A stretch of 42,133 bases of DNA from an uncultured Caryophanales bacterium (GCA_947564265.1 CANOBK010000013.1:1-42133); one strand, 5' to 3'. Positions 17,672 through 26,663 are shown, numbered from the stretch's first letter. Made by a program: numbers and translations. Notes: generated from the letters alone by a model not told the origin.

Positions 17672-17700
17672 ATTATACTAAAAAAAACGAAGTTTGTCCA
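17672..17700 (-). promoter_or_regulatory. rnjA promoter
   Basis: On the minus strand, TGGACA (17695-17700), a 17-bp spacer and TATAAT (17672-17677). Confidence 0.65.
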
Positions 17701-17726
17701 TCCTACCGAACGCTTTCTTGTTCTTC

Positions 17727-17755
17727 TTTACATTTTTTATAAAATGTGCTATAAT
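17727..17755 (+). promoter_or_regulatory. Promoter of the 292-aa orphan gene
   Basis: TTTACA (17727-17732), a 17-bp spacer and TATAAT (17750-17755) with a TGc extended -10. It stands back to back with the rnjA promoter. Confidence 0.75.
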
Positions 17756-17782
17756 ATGCGACATGAAAGAGGGGAAAAAGAA

Positions 17783-18661
17783 ATGGAAAAAGAAACGGGT
17801 GTAAAAAATTTAGAAGTAAGTGAAACAACCATTAATACTTCAGTAAACCGCGTCTATAAAGTAAAAATTGATGAATCAGGATTAAGTCAAATTTTTATTC
17901 CAAGTGTAGAGAATGAGAATAAAGTCCGTCTTACAGGAAGAATTTGTGGAAGTTTTATGTTAGACACCATTTTAAGAGGTAAAGTGTGTAAAGCCTCTGG
18001 AATCCGTGTAAAAGATTTAAAACAAAAAGAGGGAGACAATTTTTATCGTTTAACACTTCTTCAAGAAGAATTTGAAAAATTAACAGGATTTAAAAATTAT
18101 TGGAATAGTTTACAAATTATTTTAGATTATATCGCAACCTATAATTATGGGAAAAGTAAAGGGTACGAGTATGATTCTTATACAGAAAAACAAGTAGAAG
18201 AATATCAAGAACAAGTAGATTGTCGATTAAAAGAAGCCGTAACAAATGCATTTCTTAATTTTGGAGAGAAGGGAAAATATCAAATTACACCAAGAGAGTT
18301 TTGTAAAAGAATGGGAAATCTTAGAAAAATCATTGTACAAGAGTATGAATCGAAACATGTTGTAAAAAGTATAGAAGTATCTGATTCAGAAGGACAATCC
18401 AGAATGGCACTTACGATTGTAGGAGAAGCCAAAGAAATAGATCAACCAAGGAAACAAACTACAAGAGTATATGGAAGAATCCCTGCTGTTCATAAAAAAG
18501 AACAACCTTCAGTACGTGTACCAGAAGTAGCTTCCAAAGTAGAATTACCAGTGCTTGAAACTACAAAATCATGGGAAAGAGCATCATTTATGGAAGTACC
18601 ACAACAACCAACGATAGGAATTACAGCAGTTGCTGAAAAGCCAAGACAAAAACATTTATAA
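17783..18661 (+). CDS. Hypothetical protein (292 aa)
   Basis: Not recognised. The frame is open much further upstream, but that part overlaps rnjA and its promoter. ATG 17783 has GAGGGG at good spacing and lies just after the promoter. The product is probably cytosolic: no signal or membrane segment. The first 200 residues look like a folded alpha/beta unit with K-D-L-K-Q-K-E-G-D-N-F-Y-R-L and an E-F-C-K-R-M-G-N-L-R-K-I-I motif. The last 80 residues are rich in Pro, Val and Gln and look disordered. It is monocistronic with its own terminator. No function can be proposed. Confidence 0.75.
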   Translation: MEKETGVKNLEVSETTINTSVNRVYKVKIDESGLSQIFIPSVENENKVRLTGRICGSFMLDTILRGKVCKASGIRVKDLKQKEGDNFYRLTLLQEEFEKLTGFKNYWNSLQIILDYIATYNYGKSKGYEYDSYTEKQVEEYQEQVDCRLKEAVTNAFLNFGEKGKYQITPREFCKRMGNLRKIIVQEYESKHVVKSIEVSDSEGQSRMALTIVGEAKEIDQPRKQTTRVYGRIPAVHKKEQPSVRVPEVASKVELPVLETTKSWERASFMEVPQQPTIGITAVAEKPRQKHL

Positions 18662-18667
18662 GAAGTA

Positions 18668-18696
18668 AAATCACTATGATAGTTAGTGATTTTTTT
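18668..18696 (+). terminator. Terminator after the 292-aa gene
   Basis: A nine-bp stem AAATCACTA/TAGTGATTT (18668-18676 with 18684-18692), followed by Ts. Confidence 0.85.
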
Positions 18697-18710
18697 AATG
18701 CAGAAAATTC

Positions 18711-18739
18711 TTGTTCTTTAAAGGGAACTATAGTATATT
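18711..18739 (+). promoter_or_regulatory. Possible promoter of the glycosylase-like/DHH pair, with a ~145-nt leader
   Basis: TTGTTC (18711-18716), a 17-bp spacer and TATATT (18734-18739). The stretch 18740-18890 before the gene is AT-rich and has no clear structure apart from a weak AGTATT/AATACT inverted repeat. Confidence 0.45.
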
Positions 18740-18890
18740 TGAATTACTAAAACACAGCAAACAAGATAGTATTTAGGGAATGATAGAATACTTGAAAGCT
18801 ACTGGTTAATTTAAACGATAGATTCAGTATAGAGAAAAATATAAAGTCACAAACAGATTGATTTTTAGTAGAAAATGGAGTAGTGGTAAG

Positions 18891-19652
18891 ATGAAAGAAG
18901 TAATTCTTAAAAAAGTAGATATCTTATATGAAATGTGGAAAAAGGGAAATTTAGGTGGAGAGATAATGCCAGAAGACCAAAATCCACAGTTAGAAAAATC
19001 ATCTTTAGAAAATTATCTATATTTTACCTTGCCAATGGCATTAAACTATCAAAGAAATTCTTATACGTTATGGGAAAGTGCAAATCAAACATATCAAGAC
19101 CCAGAAACAAAATTTGTATTTGATCCTATCAAAGTAGTAAAATCACCTTTTGAAGAGGTACAAAAGGCATTAACAAAATATAAAGTAGCACTTCAGAAAA
19201 ATAAACAGACAGAAATCTGGATACGTTTGTGTCATACGTTTGTAGAACTTTATGGAGGAGATATTAGAAAACTATTTGATGAATTCCAAAATGATGTCAA
19301 TTTGATTCGAAATTTTATTCAGAAAGCGAAAAAGACAGATTTCCCTTATTTATCTGGTACGAAAATTTGTAATTATTGGCTTTATGTCATTTGGCAATAT
19401 ACCGATCGGGAATATAAAAATATTGAAAATTTAACGGTAGCGCCAGATACACATGTAGTAAAAGCAACTCACAGATTAGGATTGATTAATGATAAAGAAT
19501 TAGAAAGTTCGAATGTACAAAATATTGTGATTGACAGATGGAATCAGTTATTTGAGGGGACAAAGTATAAACCAATTGATATTCATACGGCCTTATGGTT
19601 ATGGAGTAGAAATGGTTTTATTGAATTAGATAATTCTGTATTAGAAGATTGA
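18891..19652 (+). CDS. Putative HhH-GPD-type DNA glycosylase (AGOG-like)
   Basis: The 253-aa protein is mostly helical. Residues 153-160 (Y-L-S-G-T-K-I-C) resemble the hairpin of helix-hairpin-helix glycosylases, with Lys158 where the catalytic lysine would be. Residues 183-198 (V-A-P-D-T-H-V-V-K-A-T-H-R-L-G-L) resemble the V-D-T-H-V-x-R-x2-x-R-L-G-L motif with the catalytic Asp (Asp186). The 28-residue Lys-Asp spacing is closer to archaeal AGOG 8-oxoguanine glycosylase than to endonuclease III. This would make it a base-excision repair enzyme, but the overall match is weak and I infer it from motifs only. ATG 18891 has GGAG ten bases before it; the DHH gene follows after 12 bases. Confidence 0.55.
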   Translation: MKEVILKKVDILYEMWKKGNLGGEIMPEDQNPQLEKSSLENYLYFTLPMALNYQRNSYTLWESANQTYQDPETKFVFDPIKVVKSPFEEVQKALTKYKVALQKNKQTEIWIRLCHTFVELYGGDIRKLFDEFQNDVNLIRNFIQKAKKTDFPYLSGTKICNYWLYVIWQYTDREYKNIENLTVAPDTHVVKATHRLGLINDKELESSNVQNIVIDRWNQLFEGTKYKPIDIHTALWLWSRNGFIELDNSVLED

Positions 19653-19664
19653 AGGAGTGATTGT

Positions 19665-20603
19665 TTGAAAGTTTTATTGTTTACTCATAAAAGTGATATT
19701 GATGGAATGGGGAGTGTGATTCTCGCAAATCTTGCTTTCGAAGAGGTAGAGTATGTGTTATGTGAGACATTCGAATTACAGGAACAAGTAAAAAAATACT
19801 ATGAAGATAAGACGATCTATCAATTTGATCAAATTTATATTACGGATTTGTCCCTTTTAAATCCCATGCTTGAGATTATTATGAAAGATATAAAATTAAA
19901 GGATAAATTCTTTATTTTTGATCATCATAAAACAGCACTCAAAGAAGAAATTACAAAGTATGATTGTGTGACAATTAAAATTTGTGATGAAAATGGTCTA
20001 TGTTCTGGAACAAGTTTATTCTATCAATATTTAGTAAAGAAGAATCTACTTCCATCTAATTCGAAGGGAATCTTTGAATTTCAGGAATCAACGAGGAGAT
20101 ATGATACTTGGGAGTGGAAAACCAAATATAATGATGAGTTAGCTCATGAATTAACCCTATTATTCTATTCGGTTGGATGTAATGGTTATATTTCCTTATT
20201 GACGGATAAATTAAAGAAGGACTCTACTACAACATTTTCTCTAAATGAATTTGAACGTATGGTAGTAGAACAACAGAAAAAGAAGATTGATGCGAAGGTA
20301 TCTAAGTATGCATCTTCTATCATTTATCGAGAAATTCAAGGAAAAAAGGCAGGAATTGCATTTATTGATTATGAATCAAGAAATGATCTAGCAGAGTACT
20401 TGAGAACAGAAGGCTACGAAATGGATTTTTGTATGATGATTTCTCTTGATGCAGGGAGTGTTTCTTATCGTAGTATAAAAGATGAGGTAAACGTTCGTGT
20501 TATTGCAGAATCCTTTGGTGGCGGTGGTCATGATAAGGCATCAAGTAGTCCGATTTCAGAAGAATTAAGAACACTTTTTGTTGATAAATTAATGGAAAAA
20601 TAA
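19665..20603 (+). CDS. DHH-family phosphoesterase (NrnB-like oligoribonuclease)
   Basis: The 312-aa protein has the DHH/DHHA1 metal motifs: T-H-K-S-D-I-D-G-M-G near residue 7, D-L-S near 66, F-D-H-H-K near 86-90, and G-G-G-G-H-D-K-A-S in the C-terminal DHHA1 domain. Bacillus NrnB (YngD), which degrades short RNA and pAp-like substrates, has this plan. A cyclic-dinucleotide or nanoRNA role is therefore likely, but substrate choice is not visible. It starts with TTG behind an AAGGAG site, 12 bases after the glycosylase-like gene. Confidence 0.8.
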   Translation: MKVLLFTHKSDIDGMGSVILANLAFEEVEYVLCETFELQEQVKKYYEDKTIYQFDQIYITDLSLLNPMLEIIMKDIKLKDKFFIFDHHKTALKEEITKYDCVTIKICDENGLCSGTSLFYQYLVKKNLLPSNSKGIFEFQESTRRYDTWEWKTKYNDELAHELTLLFYSVGCNGYISLLTDKLKKDSTTTFSLNEFERMVVEQQKKKIDAKVSKYASSIIYREIQGKKAGIAFIDYESRNDLAEYLRTEGYEMDFCMMISLDAGSVSYRSIKDEVNVRVIAESFGGGGHDKASSSPISEELRTLFVDKLMEK

Positions 20604-20612
20604 AATTGATTG

Positions 20613-20640
20613 GTGGAAAGATTGGTCTTCCACTTTTTTT
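20613..20640 (+). terminator. Terminator after the DHH gene
   Basis: GTGGAA/TTCCAC stem (20613-20618 with 20628-20633), then seven Ts. Confidence 0.8.
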
Positions 20641-20674
20641 GTGAAAAGAAAATATTCTTTTCTTTTGTTTATAG

Positions 20675-20703
20675 TGGTATTTTACAGGATACTTTGTTAT
20701 AAT
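20675..20703 (+). promoter_or_regulatory. ftsY promoter (extended -10 type)
   Basis: TATAAT (20698-20703) with TGt before it; the -35 TGGTAT (20675-20680) is weak. Confidence 0.55.
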
Positions 20704-20738
20704 GTTAATGTAGAAGAGGATGAATTACAGGAGGATTT

Positions 20739-21899
20739 ATGGGACTATTTAGTAAAATTAAAGATATGTTTAAGAACTCTTCCGTGTCAAATGAAGAAGA
20801 GTTAGAGAGTGAAGTAATAGAACAGGTTGAGGAAGAAAAAAATGAAATTATTCTAGAAAAAACTGTCGAAAATAAACAGGAAAAGCCAAAGAAACAAGAG
20901 TCTAAGGAAGCACAAGATGATACGGATTTTCTGTCTAATGAGGCAGAAAAAGCTAATAAACATAATGTCAATCAAGATGTAAAAATCTATGAGAAAGGAC
21001 TGACAAAAACAAGGAAAAGCTTTGTTTCCAATCTAATTGGACTTACCTCTCGGTATCAGAAAATCACAGACGAGTATTTTGATGAATTAGAAGAAATTTT
21101 AATTATGGCAGATATTGGGGTCAATACCGTAATGAATTTCATGGACCGGTTAAGAGATCGTGTTCGAAAAGAAAAATTGGAAAGCCCAGAAGAATTAAAA
21201 GAAATCATTGTTGATGAATTATTTATCATTTACGTTAACGATAGTATTTTAACGAACAAAATCCAATATGCAGAAAGTGGACCTACGATTCTTTTATTTG
21301 TGGGAGTCAATGGCGTTGGAAAGACAACTACAATTGGAAAACTTGCTTGGAAATTAAAACAAGAAGGAAAAAAAGTATTACTAGTTGGAGGGGATACTTT
21401 CCGTGCAGGCGCTGTGAAACAACTAGAAGAGTGGAGCGTAAAAGTGGGTGTTGGATTCGTTGGAAAAGAAGAAGGAAGCGATCCTGCCTCTGTTGTCTTT
21501 GATGGATTAAAAAAAGCCAAAGAAGAATCTTATGATGTTGTATTAATTGATACAGCAGGTCGATTACAAAATCGAGTGAACTTAATGAACGAACTAGAAA
21601 AAATCAATCGAATTATTGGAAGAGAAATTCCAGAAGCCCCTCATGAAACTTTACTGATTATTGATGCAACGACAGGTCAAAATGGAATTAGTCAAGCTAA
21701 AAAATTTAAAGAAATTACCAATATTACAGGAATTGTGTTAACAAAATTAGATGGGACTGCAAAAGGTGGAATCGTTCTCGCTATTAAAGAAGAAGTAATG
21801 CTTCCCGTAAAATATATAGGTCTTGGAGAAGCAAAAGAAGACTTACAATCATTTGATATTGAAAAATACATTTATGGATTATTTAAAGATATGATGTAG
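20739..21899 (+). CDS. ftsY: Signal recognition particle receptor FtsY
   Basis: GTPase receptor that docks SRP-ribosome complexes at the membrane. The 386-aa protein has an acidic, glutamate-rich A domain of about 85 residues, then the NG domain with G-V-N-G-V-G-K-T-T-T-I-G-K-L-A, G-G-D-T-F-R-A-G-A, D-T-A-G-R-L-Q and T-K-L-D-G-T-A-K-G-G. These are FtsY-specific variants of the SRP GTPase motifs. An AGGAGG site precedes ATG. ylxM follows after eight bases, and ffh lies further down, so the SRP operon order is recognisable. Confidence 0.97.
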   Translation: MGLFSKIKDMFKNSSVSNEEELESEVIEQVEEEKNEIILEKTVENKQEKPKKQESKEAQDDTDFLSNEAEKANKHNVNQDVKIYEKGLTKTRKSFVSNLIGLTSRYQKITDEYFDELEEILIMADIGVNTVMNFMDRLRDRVRKEKLESPEELKEIIVDELFIIYVNDSILTNKIQYAESGPTILLFVGVNGVGKTTTIGKLAWKLKQEGKKVLLVGGDTFRAGAVKQLEEWSVKVGVGFVGKEEGSDPASVVFDGLKKAKEESYDVVLIDTAGRLQNRVNLMNELEKINRIIGREIPEAPHETLLIIDATTGQNGISQAKKFKEITNITGIVLTKLDGTAKGGIVLAIKEEVMLPVKYIGLGEAKEDLQSFDIEKYIYGLFKDMM

Positions 21900-21907
21900 G
21901 AGGAAGT

Positions 21908-22198
21908 ATGGATAAGAAAATTTATCTGAATAACTTGTACGATTACTATTCTCTTCTTTTTACAGAAAAACAAAGAGAATACTTTGAATCATACTATTTC
22001 GAAGATTTATCTTTAAGTGAAATTGCAGAAAATAGTGGGGTTAGTAGAAATGCAGTGCATGGACAAATCAAAATCGTAGAAGAAAAATTAGAATTTTATG
22101 AAGAAACGTTACATCTATATGAAAAATCTGAAAAAATCAGGGCTTTAATTGAAAATATGGATCCAGAAACGAAAAAGAAATTCGAAGACTTAATTTGA
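21908..22198 (+). CDS. ylxM: YlxM-family SRP-associated DNA-binding protein
   Basis: A 96-aa helix-turn-helix protein that in Gram-positive bacteria is encoded with ffh and ftsY and modulates SRP. The sequence shows the family pattern: N-x-L-Y-D-Y-Y, L-L-F-T-E-K-Q-R-E-Y-F, L-S-L-S-E-I-A-E-N-S-G-V-S-R-N-A-V, then a C-terminal coiled helix. An AGGAGG site overlaps the ftsY stop codon. Unlike in Bacillus, it is not directly followed by ffh. Confidence 0.93.
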   Translation: MDKKIYLNNLYDYYSLLFTEKQREYFESYYFEDLSLSEIAENSGVSRNAVHGQIKIVEEKLEFYEETLHLYEKSEKIRALIENMDPETKKKFEDLI

Positions 22199-22236
22199 AT
22201 GGAAGTCGTAGTAGGATATTAAAGGGGAAATGAAAA

Positions 22237-23991
22237 ATGTTTGAGAAAATATTATATATTGGAAATCAAGATGCACAAATTAAGCTTTCGGATAATACTC
22301 CAATTGAATCAGATATTATGAATATGCCTTTGGTACTTCAAGATAATGAAAAGGCTATTTTAGGAGAAGTGAAGGATCTTTTGGATGGCTCTGTCAAAGT
22401 AAAATTGCTAGGTCAGATAGAGAATGGAAAGTTTTTAGGAGGAGTCTTAAGAAAACCGAGTCTAAACGCATCGATTCGTTCTCTTACGGTCGAAGAGTTA
22501 CCTTTGATTGTAGGAAAACCTGAATTTGGTTTCATGGAACTTGGTGTTAGTCCATTCTATTCGAATCAAAAAGTCTATGTAAATATGAATGAGTTGTTTA
22601 GTACTCATATGTGCGTATTTGGAAATACGGGTGGTGGAAAAAGTTGTGGAGTTGCTAGAACCATTCAAAATGTATTTTATAATCCACAATTTGTTCCTTT
22701 TAAATCAAATTTCTTAATCTTCGATTCTTCAGGAGAATATTACACTGCCTTTTCCAAGATTCATGAAATCAATCCAAATTATCATTTCCGTTTTTTTACA
22801 ACAAATCCTAACAGTGTTCATGGTGGAGAAATTTTAAATATTCCAATCTGGCTATTGAATGTTGAAGATATGGCGTTACTATTGTCTGCAACAACTCATA
22901 CGCAAATCTCAATTATTGAAAAGATGATGAAACTAGTCAAAATTTTCTCTCAATCAGATGGAGAGGCTTTAGAGTACAAGAATCATTTAATTGCGAATGC
23001 GATTATGACCATTTTATATTCAAATCAAGGATCAGCTAGTAAACGTGATGAAATCTTTTCTATCTTTAATACTTGTCCAACCAATGAATTTAATCTAAAT
23101 GCTACGGTGGAAGGAATTGGATATACAAGAAAATTACAAGAATGTTTTTTAATTGATTCCAATGACCAGTTTTCAGAACGAGTACTTTTAACAGAATATA
23201 TCAGTAAATTTATGAAACCAGAACTCAATCAGTATGAACCAACAGAAGTACGTTACTTCACGCTAGTAGATTTAGAAAATGCACTGAATTTTGCATTAAT
23301 CAGTGAAGGATGGTTGCGGAATGAAAATGTTTATGCAGATGCAATTACGTTAAAAGTAAAACTTCATGAATTAGTAATTAGTGCCAAATCCAAATTTTTT
23401 GATTGTAAAGAATTTGTGAGATTAGATCAGTACTTAGGTAGCTTGATTGTAAAAGATAACCAAAAATTTCAAATTATTAATATCAATTTAGAAGACGTCG
23501 ATGATGCTTTTGCCAAAGCAATTGTAAAAATTTTTACTCGTTTAATTTTTGAATTTTCTAGAAAGATTCAAAGAGGAAGTTTACCGTTTAATATTTTATT
23601 AGAAGAAGCACACCGTTATGTACAAAATGATCAAGATCAATTCCTTCTTGGATACAACATTTTTGACCGTGTTGCGAAGGAAGGAAGAAAATATGGTATT
23701 ATCATGATGCTAATTTCGCAAAGACCAGTTGATTTAAGTGAAACAGTAATTTCACAATGTAGTAACTTCTTAATATTTAAAATGAGTCATCCTAGAGATA
23801 TCGAATATATTACGAAAATGATTCCAAATATTACAGAAGATATTATTGAAAAACAGAAGTCACTACAAGTAGGAAATTGTCTTGCCTTTGGAAGTGCGTT
23901 TAAAATTCCGATTGTTACCAAGTTAGAAATGCCGAATCCAATGCCACAAAGTAGTAGTTGTAATGTAGTTGAAAATTGGACAAGTCATTAG
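22237..23991 (+). CDS. HerA/DUF87-type P-loop ATPase
   Basis: The 584-aa protein has a small N-terminal beta domain (HAS-barrel-like, about 1-95). Walker A G-N-T-G-G-G-K-S is at 129-136, with a following F-D-S-S-G-E-Y motif, Walker B-like I-L-L-E-E-A-H-R-Y, and sensor S-Q-R-P-V-D-L-S. This layout is that of HerA-family hexameric DNA-translocating ATPases, which often act with a NurA nuclease; no nurA is visible here. It lies between ylxM and ffh, 38 bases after ylxM, and is followed by a membrane protein whose ribosome site overlaps its end. A DNA-processing role is family-based. Confidence 0.88.
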   Translation: MFEKILYIGNQDAQIKLSDNTPIESDIMNMPLVLQDNEKAILGEVKDLLDGSVKVKLLGQIENGKFLGGVLRKPSLNASIRSLTVEELPLIVGKPEFGFMELGVSPFYSNQKVYVNMNELFSTHMCVFGNTGGGKSCGVARTIQNVFYNPQFVPFKSNFLIFDSSGEYYTAFSKIHEINPNYHFRFFTTNPNSVHGGEILNIPIWLLNVEDMALLLSATTHTQISIIEKMMKLVKIFSQSDGEALEYKNHLIANAIMTILYSNQGSASKRDEIFSIFNTCPTNEFNLNATVEGIGYTRKLQECFLIDSNDQFSERVLLTEYISKFMKPELNQYEPTEVRYFTLVDLENALNFALISEGWLRNENVYADAITLKVKLHELVISAKSKFFDCKEFVRLDQYLGSLIVKDNQKFQIININLEDVDDAFAKAIVKIFTRLIFEFSRKIQRGSLPFNILLEEAHRYVQNDQDQFLLGYNIFDRVAKEGRKYGIIMMLISQRPVDLSETVISQCSNFLIFKMSHPRDIEYITKMIPNITEDIIEKQKSLQVGNCLAFGSAFKIPIVTKLEMPNPMPQSSSCNVVENWTSH

Positions 23992-24004
23992 AAGGAGGAA
24001 AACT

Positions 24005-25189
24005 ATGAATTATTTTTTACTATTAGATATCATGAAGGATTTTATTGATCCTTTGATGCCGTATTGGCTTGAATTATTAATTCTATTTGGCTTGCTTTTA
24101 TTTTTAATGATGCTAGGAATTTGTGAAACTTTTAGAAAAGCAGGAAAACCTGCTTGGGGTGCTTGGATTCCTATCTATAATCTTTATCTACTTTTTGATA
24201 TTATCGATAAAAACGGATGGAAGTTCTTAACCTTATTAATTCCTGGTTATAATATTTTCCTATTAATTATTCTTCCCTTTAAATTAGCAAAAAAATTTAA
24301 TCATGGTTTTCTATTCGGGTTCTTTCTCCTCATTTTCCCATTTGGTGGATACCCAGTTTTAGGATTTGATGATTCTAAGTATGTGGACCGAAAGAATAAG
24401 AAAAAGGTAGTTTCTAAAAATCCTTCTAAAGTAGTGGAAGAAAAAATAGAAAAAGAGGAAGTCATCAAGGAAGAAATAGAAAAGGAAGAACCAATCAAAG
24501 AAAATACTCGTTCTAATTCTAAAAATACAGAAGAATCGATTTCTGTTGCTACTTCATCTCTTGCCAAAAGAAGAGAACTAGCTGCTAAAAAACGCGCAAT
24601 GGCAATGGAAGAAACGAAAAAATCAGAAGAAAAATTAGAAATCAAAGAAGAGAAGCTAGACAAAGAACAAAAAATAGATTTTGTAGAACAAAGGAAACAA
24701 ATTGTTTCTGAATTAGAGAAATTTATGGAAATGATGGAAGAGTCAAAGAAACAACGAGAGGCAAAGGAGAAGAAAAATAAAAAGACACCAATCATTAATG
24801 TAGAAGATCCTGCTTTTCAGGCATTAAAAGAATCTTTAAACGCTTCTATCCAAAAAATAAATCAAACGGAAAAGAAAAAGAAGTCTTTGATAACAGAAGA
24901 AGATGCCAAAATATTAAAAGAATCCTTAGAAAGTTCACTACAGGCAATCAAAGAACATCTAGTATCAGAGGTAAAATCAACTCGTAAGGAAACAAGAGAT
25001 TCTAAAGCAGATAAAAACCGTTTACTATTACTGGACGAACTAGATTCCATTGAGTCTATTCTTGGAAATCTTTCTGTAACACCAGTAAAAAAAGAAATCG
25101 CTACCAAAAAGGAAAAAAGAATCAAGGAGGATACTTCTGATCCATTATCTTCCGAACTTTCTTTTCTAGATTCTATTCTAGATAAATAA
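24005..25189 (+). CDS. DUF5684-type membrane protein with long charged coiled-coil tail
   Basis: The 394-aa protein begins with three or four membrane helices (about 15-120). They contain F-R-K-A-G-K-P-A-W-G-A-W-I-P-I-Y-N and later G-G-Y-P-V-L-G-F-D-D-S-K-Y, which are hallmarks of the DUF5684 family (often labelled signal-peptidase-like). A roughly 260-residue Lys/Glu-rich tail with predicted coiled coils follows, probably cytosolic. I start it at ATG 24005, where GAAGGAGG gives the ribosome site; the frame extends 12 codons upstream into the ATPase gene. It is next to ffh and might relate to membrane targeting. No activity is known. Confidence 0.85.
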   Translation: MNYFLLLDIMKDFIDPLMPYWLELLILFGLLLFLMMLGICETFRKAGKPAWGAWIPIYNLYLLFDIIDKNGWKFLTLLIPGYNIFLLIILPFKLAKKFNHGFLFGFFLLIFPFGGYPVLGFDDSKYVDRKNKKKVVSKNPSKVVEEKIEKEEVIKEEIEKEEPIKENTRSNSKNTEESISVATSSLAKRRELAAKKRAMAMEETKKSEEKLEIKEEKLDKEQKIDFVEQRKQIVSELEKFMEMMEESKKQREAKEKKNKKTPIINVEDPAFQALKESLNASIQKINQTEKKKKSLITEEDAKILKESLESSLQAIKEHLVSEVKSTRKETRDSKADKNRLLLLDELDSIESILGNLSVTPVKKEIATKKEKRIKEDTSDPLSSELSFLDSILDK

Positions 25190-25205
25190 AAATAAAATAA
25201 AAAAC

Positions 25206-25233
25206 AAAAAGGAGTGTAAGAACTTCTTTTTTC
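25206..25233 (+). terminator. Terminator after the DUF5684 gene
   Basis: AAAAAGGAGT (25206-25215) pairs with ACTTCTTTTT (25222-25231), one G-U, six-base loop. Confidence 0.65.
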
Positions 25234-25262
25234 TTGGTGAACATTAGAACTTGTAGTATAAT
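25234..25262 (+). promoter_or_regulatory. ffh promoter
   Basis: TTGGTG (25234-25239), a 17-bp spacer and TATAAT (25257-25262). Confidence 0.7.
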
Positions 25263-25289
25263 ACTAATTGATACAAGGAGGGATACTCA

Positions 25290-26597
25290 ATGTTTGAATC
25301 TTTAGGTGATCGCCTACAAACAGTAATGCACAAAATCAAAGGATATGGAAAAATTACAGAAGATAATATTAGTGAAATGATGAGAGAGATTCGTCTCGCT
25401 TTATTAGAGGCAGACGTCAATTATAAAGTAGTGAAAGAATTTACGAATACCGTGAAAGAAAAAGCATTAGGAGAGGAAGTTCAAAAAAGTATTAAACCAG
25501 GAGACTTGTTTGTTAAAATCGTAAAAGATGAATTAACAGAACTCTTGGGAGGAGAAAATGTACCCCTCAATACAAGTGGAAATCCTGCAACGTTAATGCT
25601 AGTGGGACTTCAAGGATCTGGTAAAACAACAACGATTGGAAAACTTGCTAACTTTTTAAGAAAAAAACATGCCAAAAAACCTTTGTTAGTAGCCTGTGAT
25701 GTTTATCGTCCCGCTGCGATTGATCAATTAAAACAAATTGGAAAGCAACTGGGAATCGAGGTTTATGAAGAGGGAAAAAAAGATCCAGTAGAAATTTCGA
25801 AAAATGCTTATTCTTATGCCAAAGAAAATCAGTATGATTATGTACTAATTGATACTGCTGGACGACTACACATTGATGAAGAATTAATGAGGGAACTAGA
25901 AAGAATTACAGAAGAAATCAAGCCACAAGAAACGTTATTAGTGATCGATTCTATGATGGGTCAAGATGCGATTAATGTAATTGAAGGGTTTCATAGTGCC
26001 CTACAATTAACAGGTGTTATTTTAACAAAGTTAGATGGGGATACGAGAGGTGGAGTTGCCCTATCCGTTCGTCATTTAACGAACGTTCCCATTAAATTTA
26101 TTGGAATAAGTGAAAAACTAGATGGATTAGAACCTTTTGATCCAGAACGTATGGCAGGAAGAATTCTTGGAATGGGAGATATTATTTCTCTTGTTGAAAA
26201 AGCAACAGAAGCAATCGATGAGAAAGATGCGATGGATGCTGCAAAAAAGATGCAATCTGGAAAATTTGATTTAGATGATTTCTTAAAGCAAATGAAGCAG
26301 ATTCGTAAATTAGGACCTTTAGAAAACTTATTAAAATTATTGCCAGGAGCAAAAAAGATGAATCTAGATCAAATAAAAATCGATCCAAAACAGATGGCTC
26401 ATGTAGAGGCGATTATTTTATCAATGACGCCAAAAGAAAGAAAAAATCCAGATATTATTAAGGCAAGTAGAAAAACTAGAATCGCTGCTGGATGTGGACT
26501 CTCTGTTCAAGAAGTAAACAAATTACTCGCACAATTTGATCAGATGAAGAAAATGATGAAACAAATGATGAATGGCAATATGAAATTACCATTTTAA
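25290..26597 (+). CDS. ffh: Signal recognition particle protein Ffh
   Basis: GTPase subunit of SRP that binds signal sequences and 4.5S/6S RNA. The 435-aa protein has the NG domain with G-L-Q-G-S-G-K-T-T-T-I-G-K-L-A, D-V-Y-R-P-A-A-I-D-Q-L and T-K-L-D-G-D-T-R-G-G. The Met-rich M domain ends with Q-F-D-Q-M-K-K-M-M-K-Q-M-M. The RNA-binding S-K-x-R-x-R-I-A-x-G-S-G motif reads A-S-R-K-T-R-I-A-A-G-C-G. It has its own promoter and an AAGGAGG ribosome site, separate from the ftsY block upstream. Confidence 0.98.
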   Translation: MFESLGDRLQTVMHKIKGYGKITEDNISEMMREIRLALLEADVNYKVVKEFTNTVKEKALGEEVQKSIKPGDLFVKIVKDELTELLGGENVPLNTSGNPATLMLVGLQGSGKTTTIGKLANFLRKKHAKKPLLVACDVYRPAAIDQLKQIGKQLGIEVYEEGKKDPVEISKNAYSYAKENQYDYVLIDTAGRLHIDEELMRELERITEEIKPQETLLVIDSMMGQDAINVIEGFHSALQLTGVILTKLDGDTRGGVALSVRHLTNVPIKFIGISEKLDGLEPFDPERMAGRILGMGDIISLVEKATEAIDEKDAMDAAKKMQSGKFDLDDFLKQMKQIRKLGPLENLLKLLPGAKKMNLDQIKIDPKQMAHVEAIILSMTPKERKNPDIIKASRKTRIAAGCGLSVQEVNKLLAQFDQMKKMMKQMMNGNMKLPF

Positions 26598-26663
26598 TAA
26601 GTAAAATAAAAAATGAAATATTAGATGAGAAAACAAATGATAAATAGATAGTAGGTGGGGTTT

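Noticed and set aside
24301-24795. 164-aa minus-strand frame opposite the DUF5684 gene
   Set aside because: Ser/Phe-rich composition is the antisense of Lys/Glu-rich coiled coil; no ribosome site.
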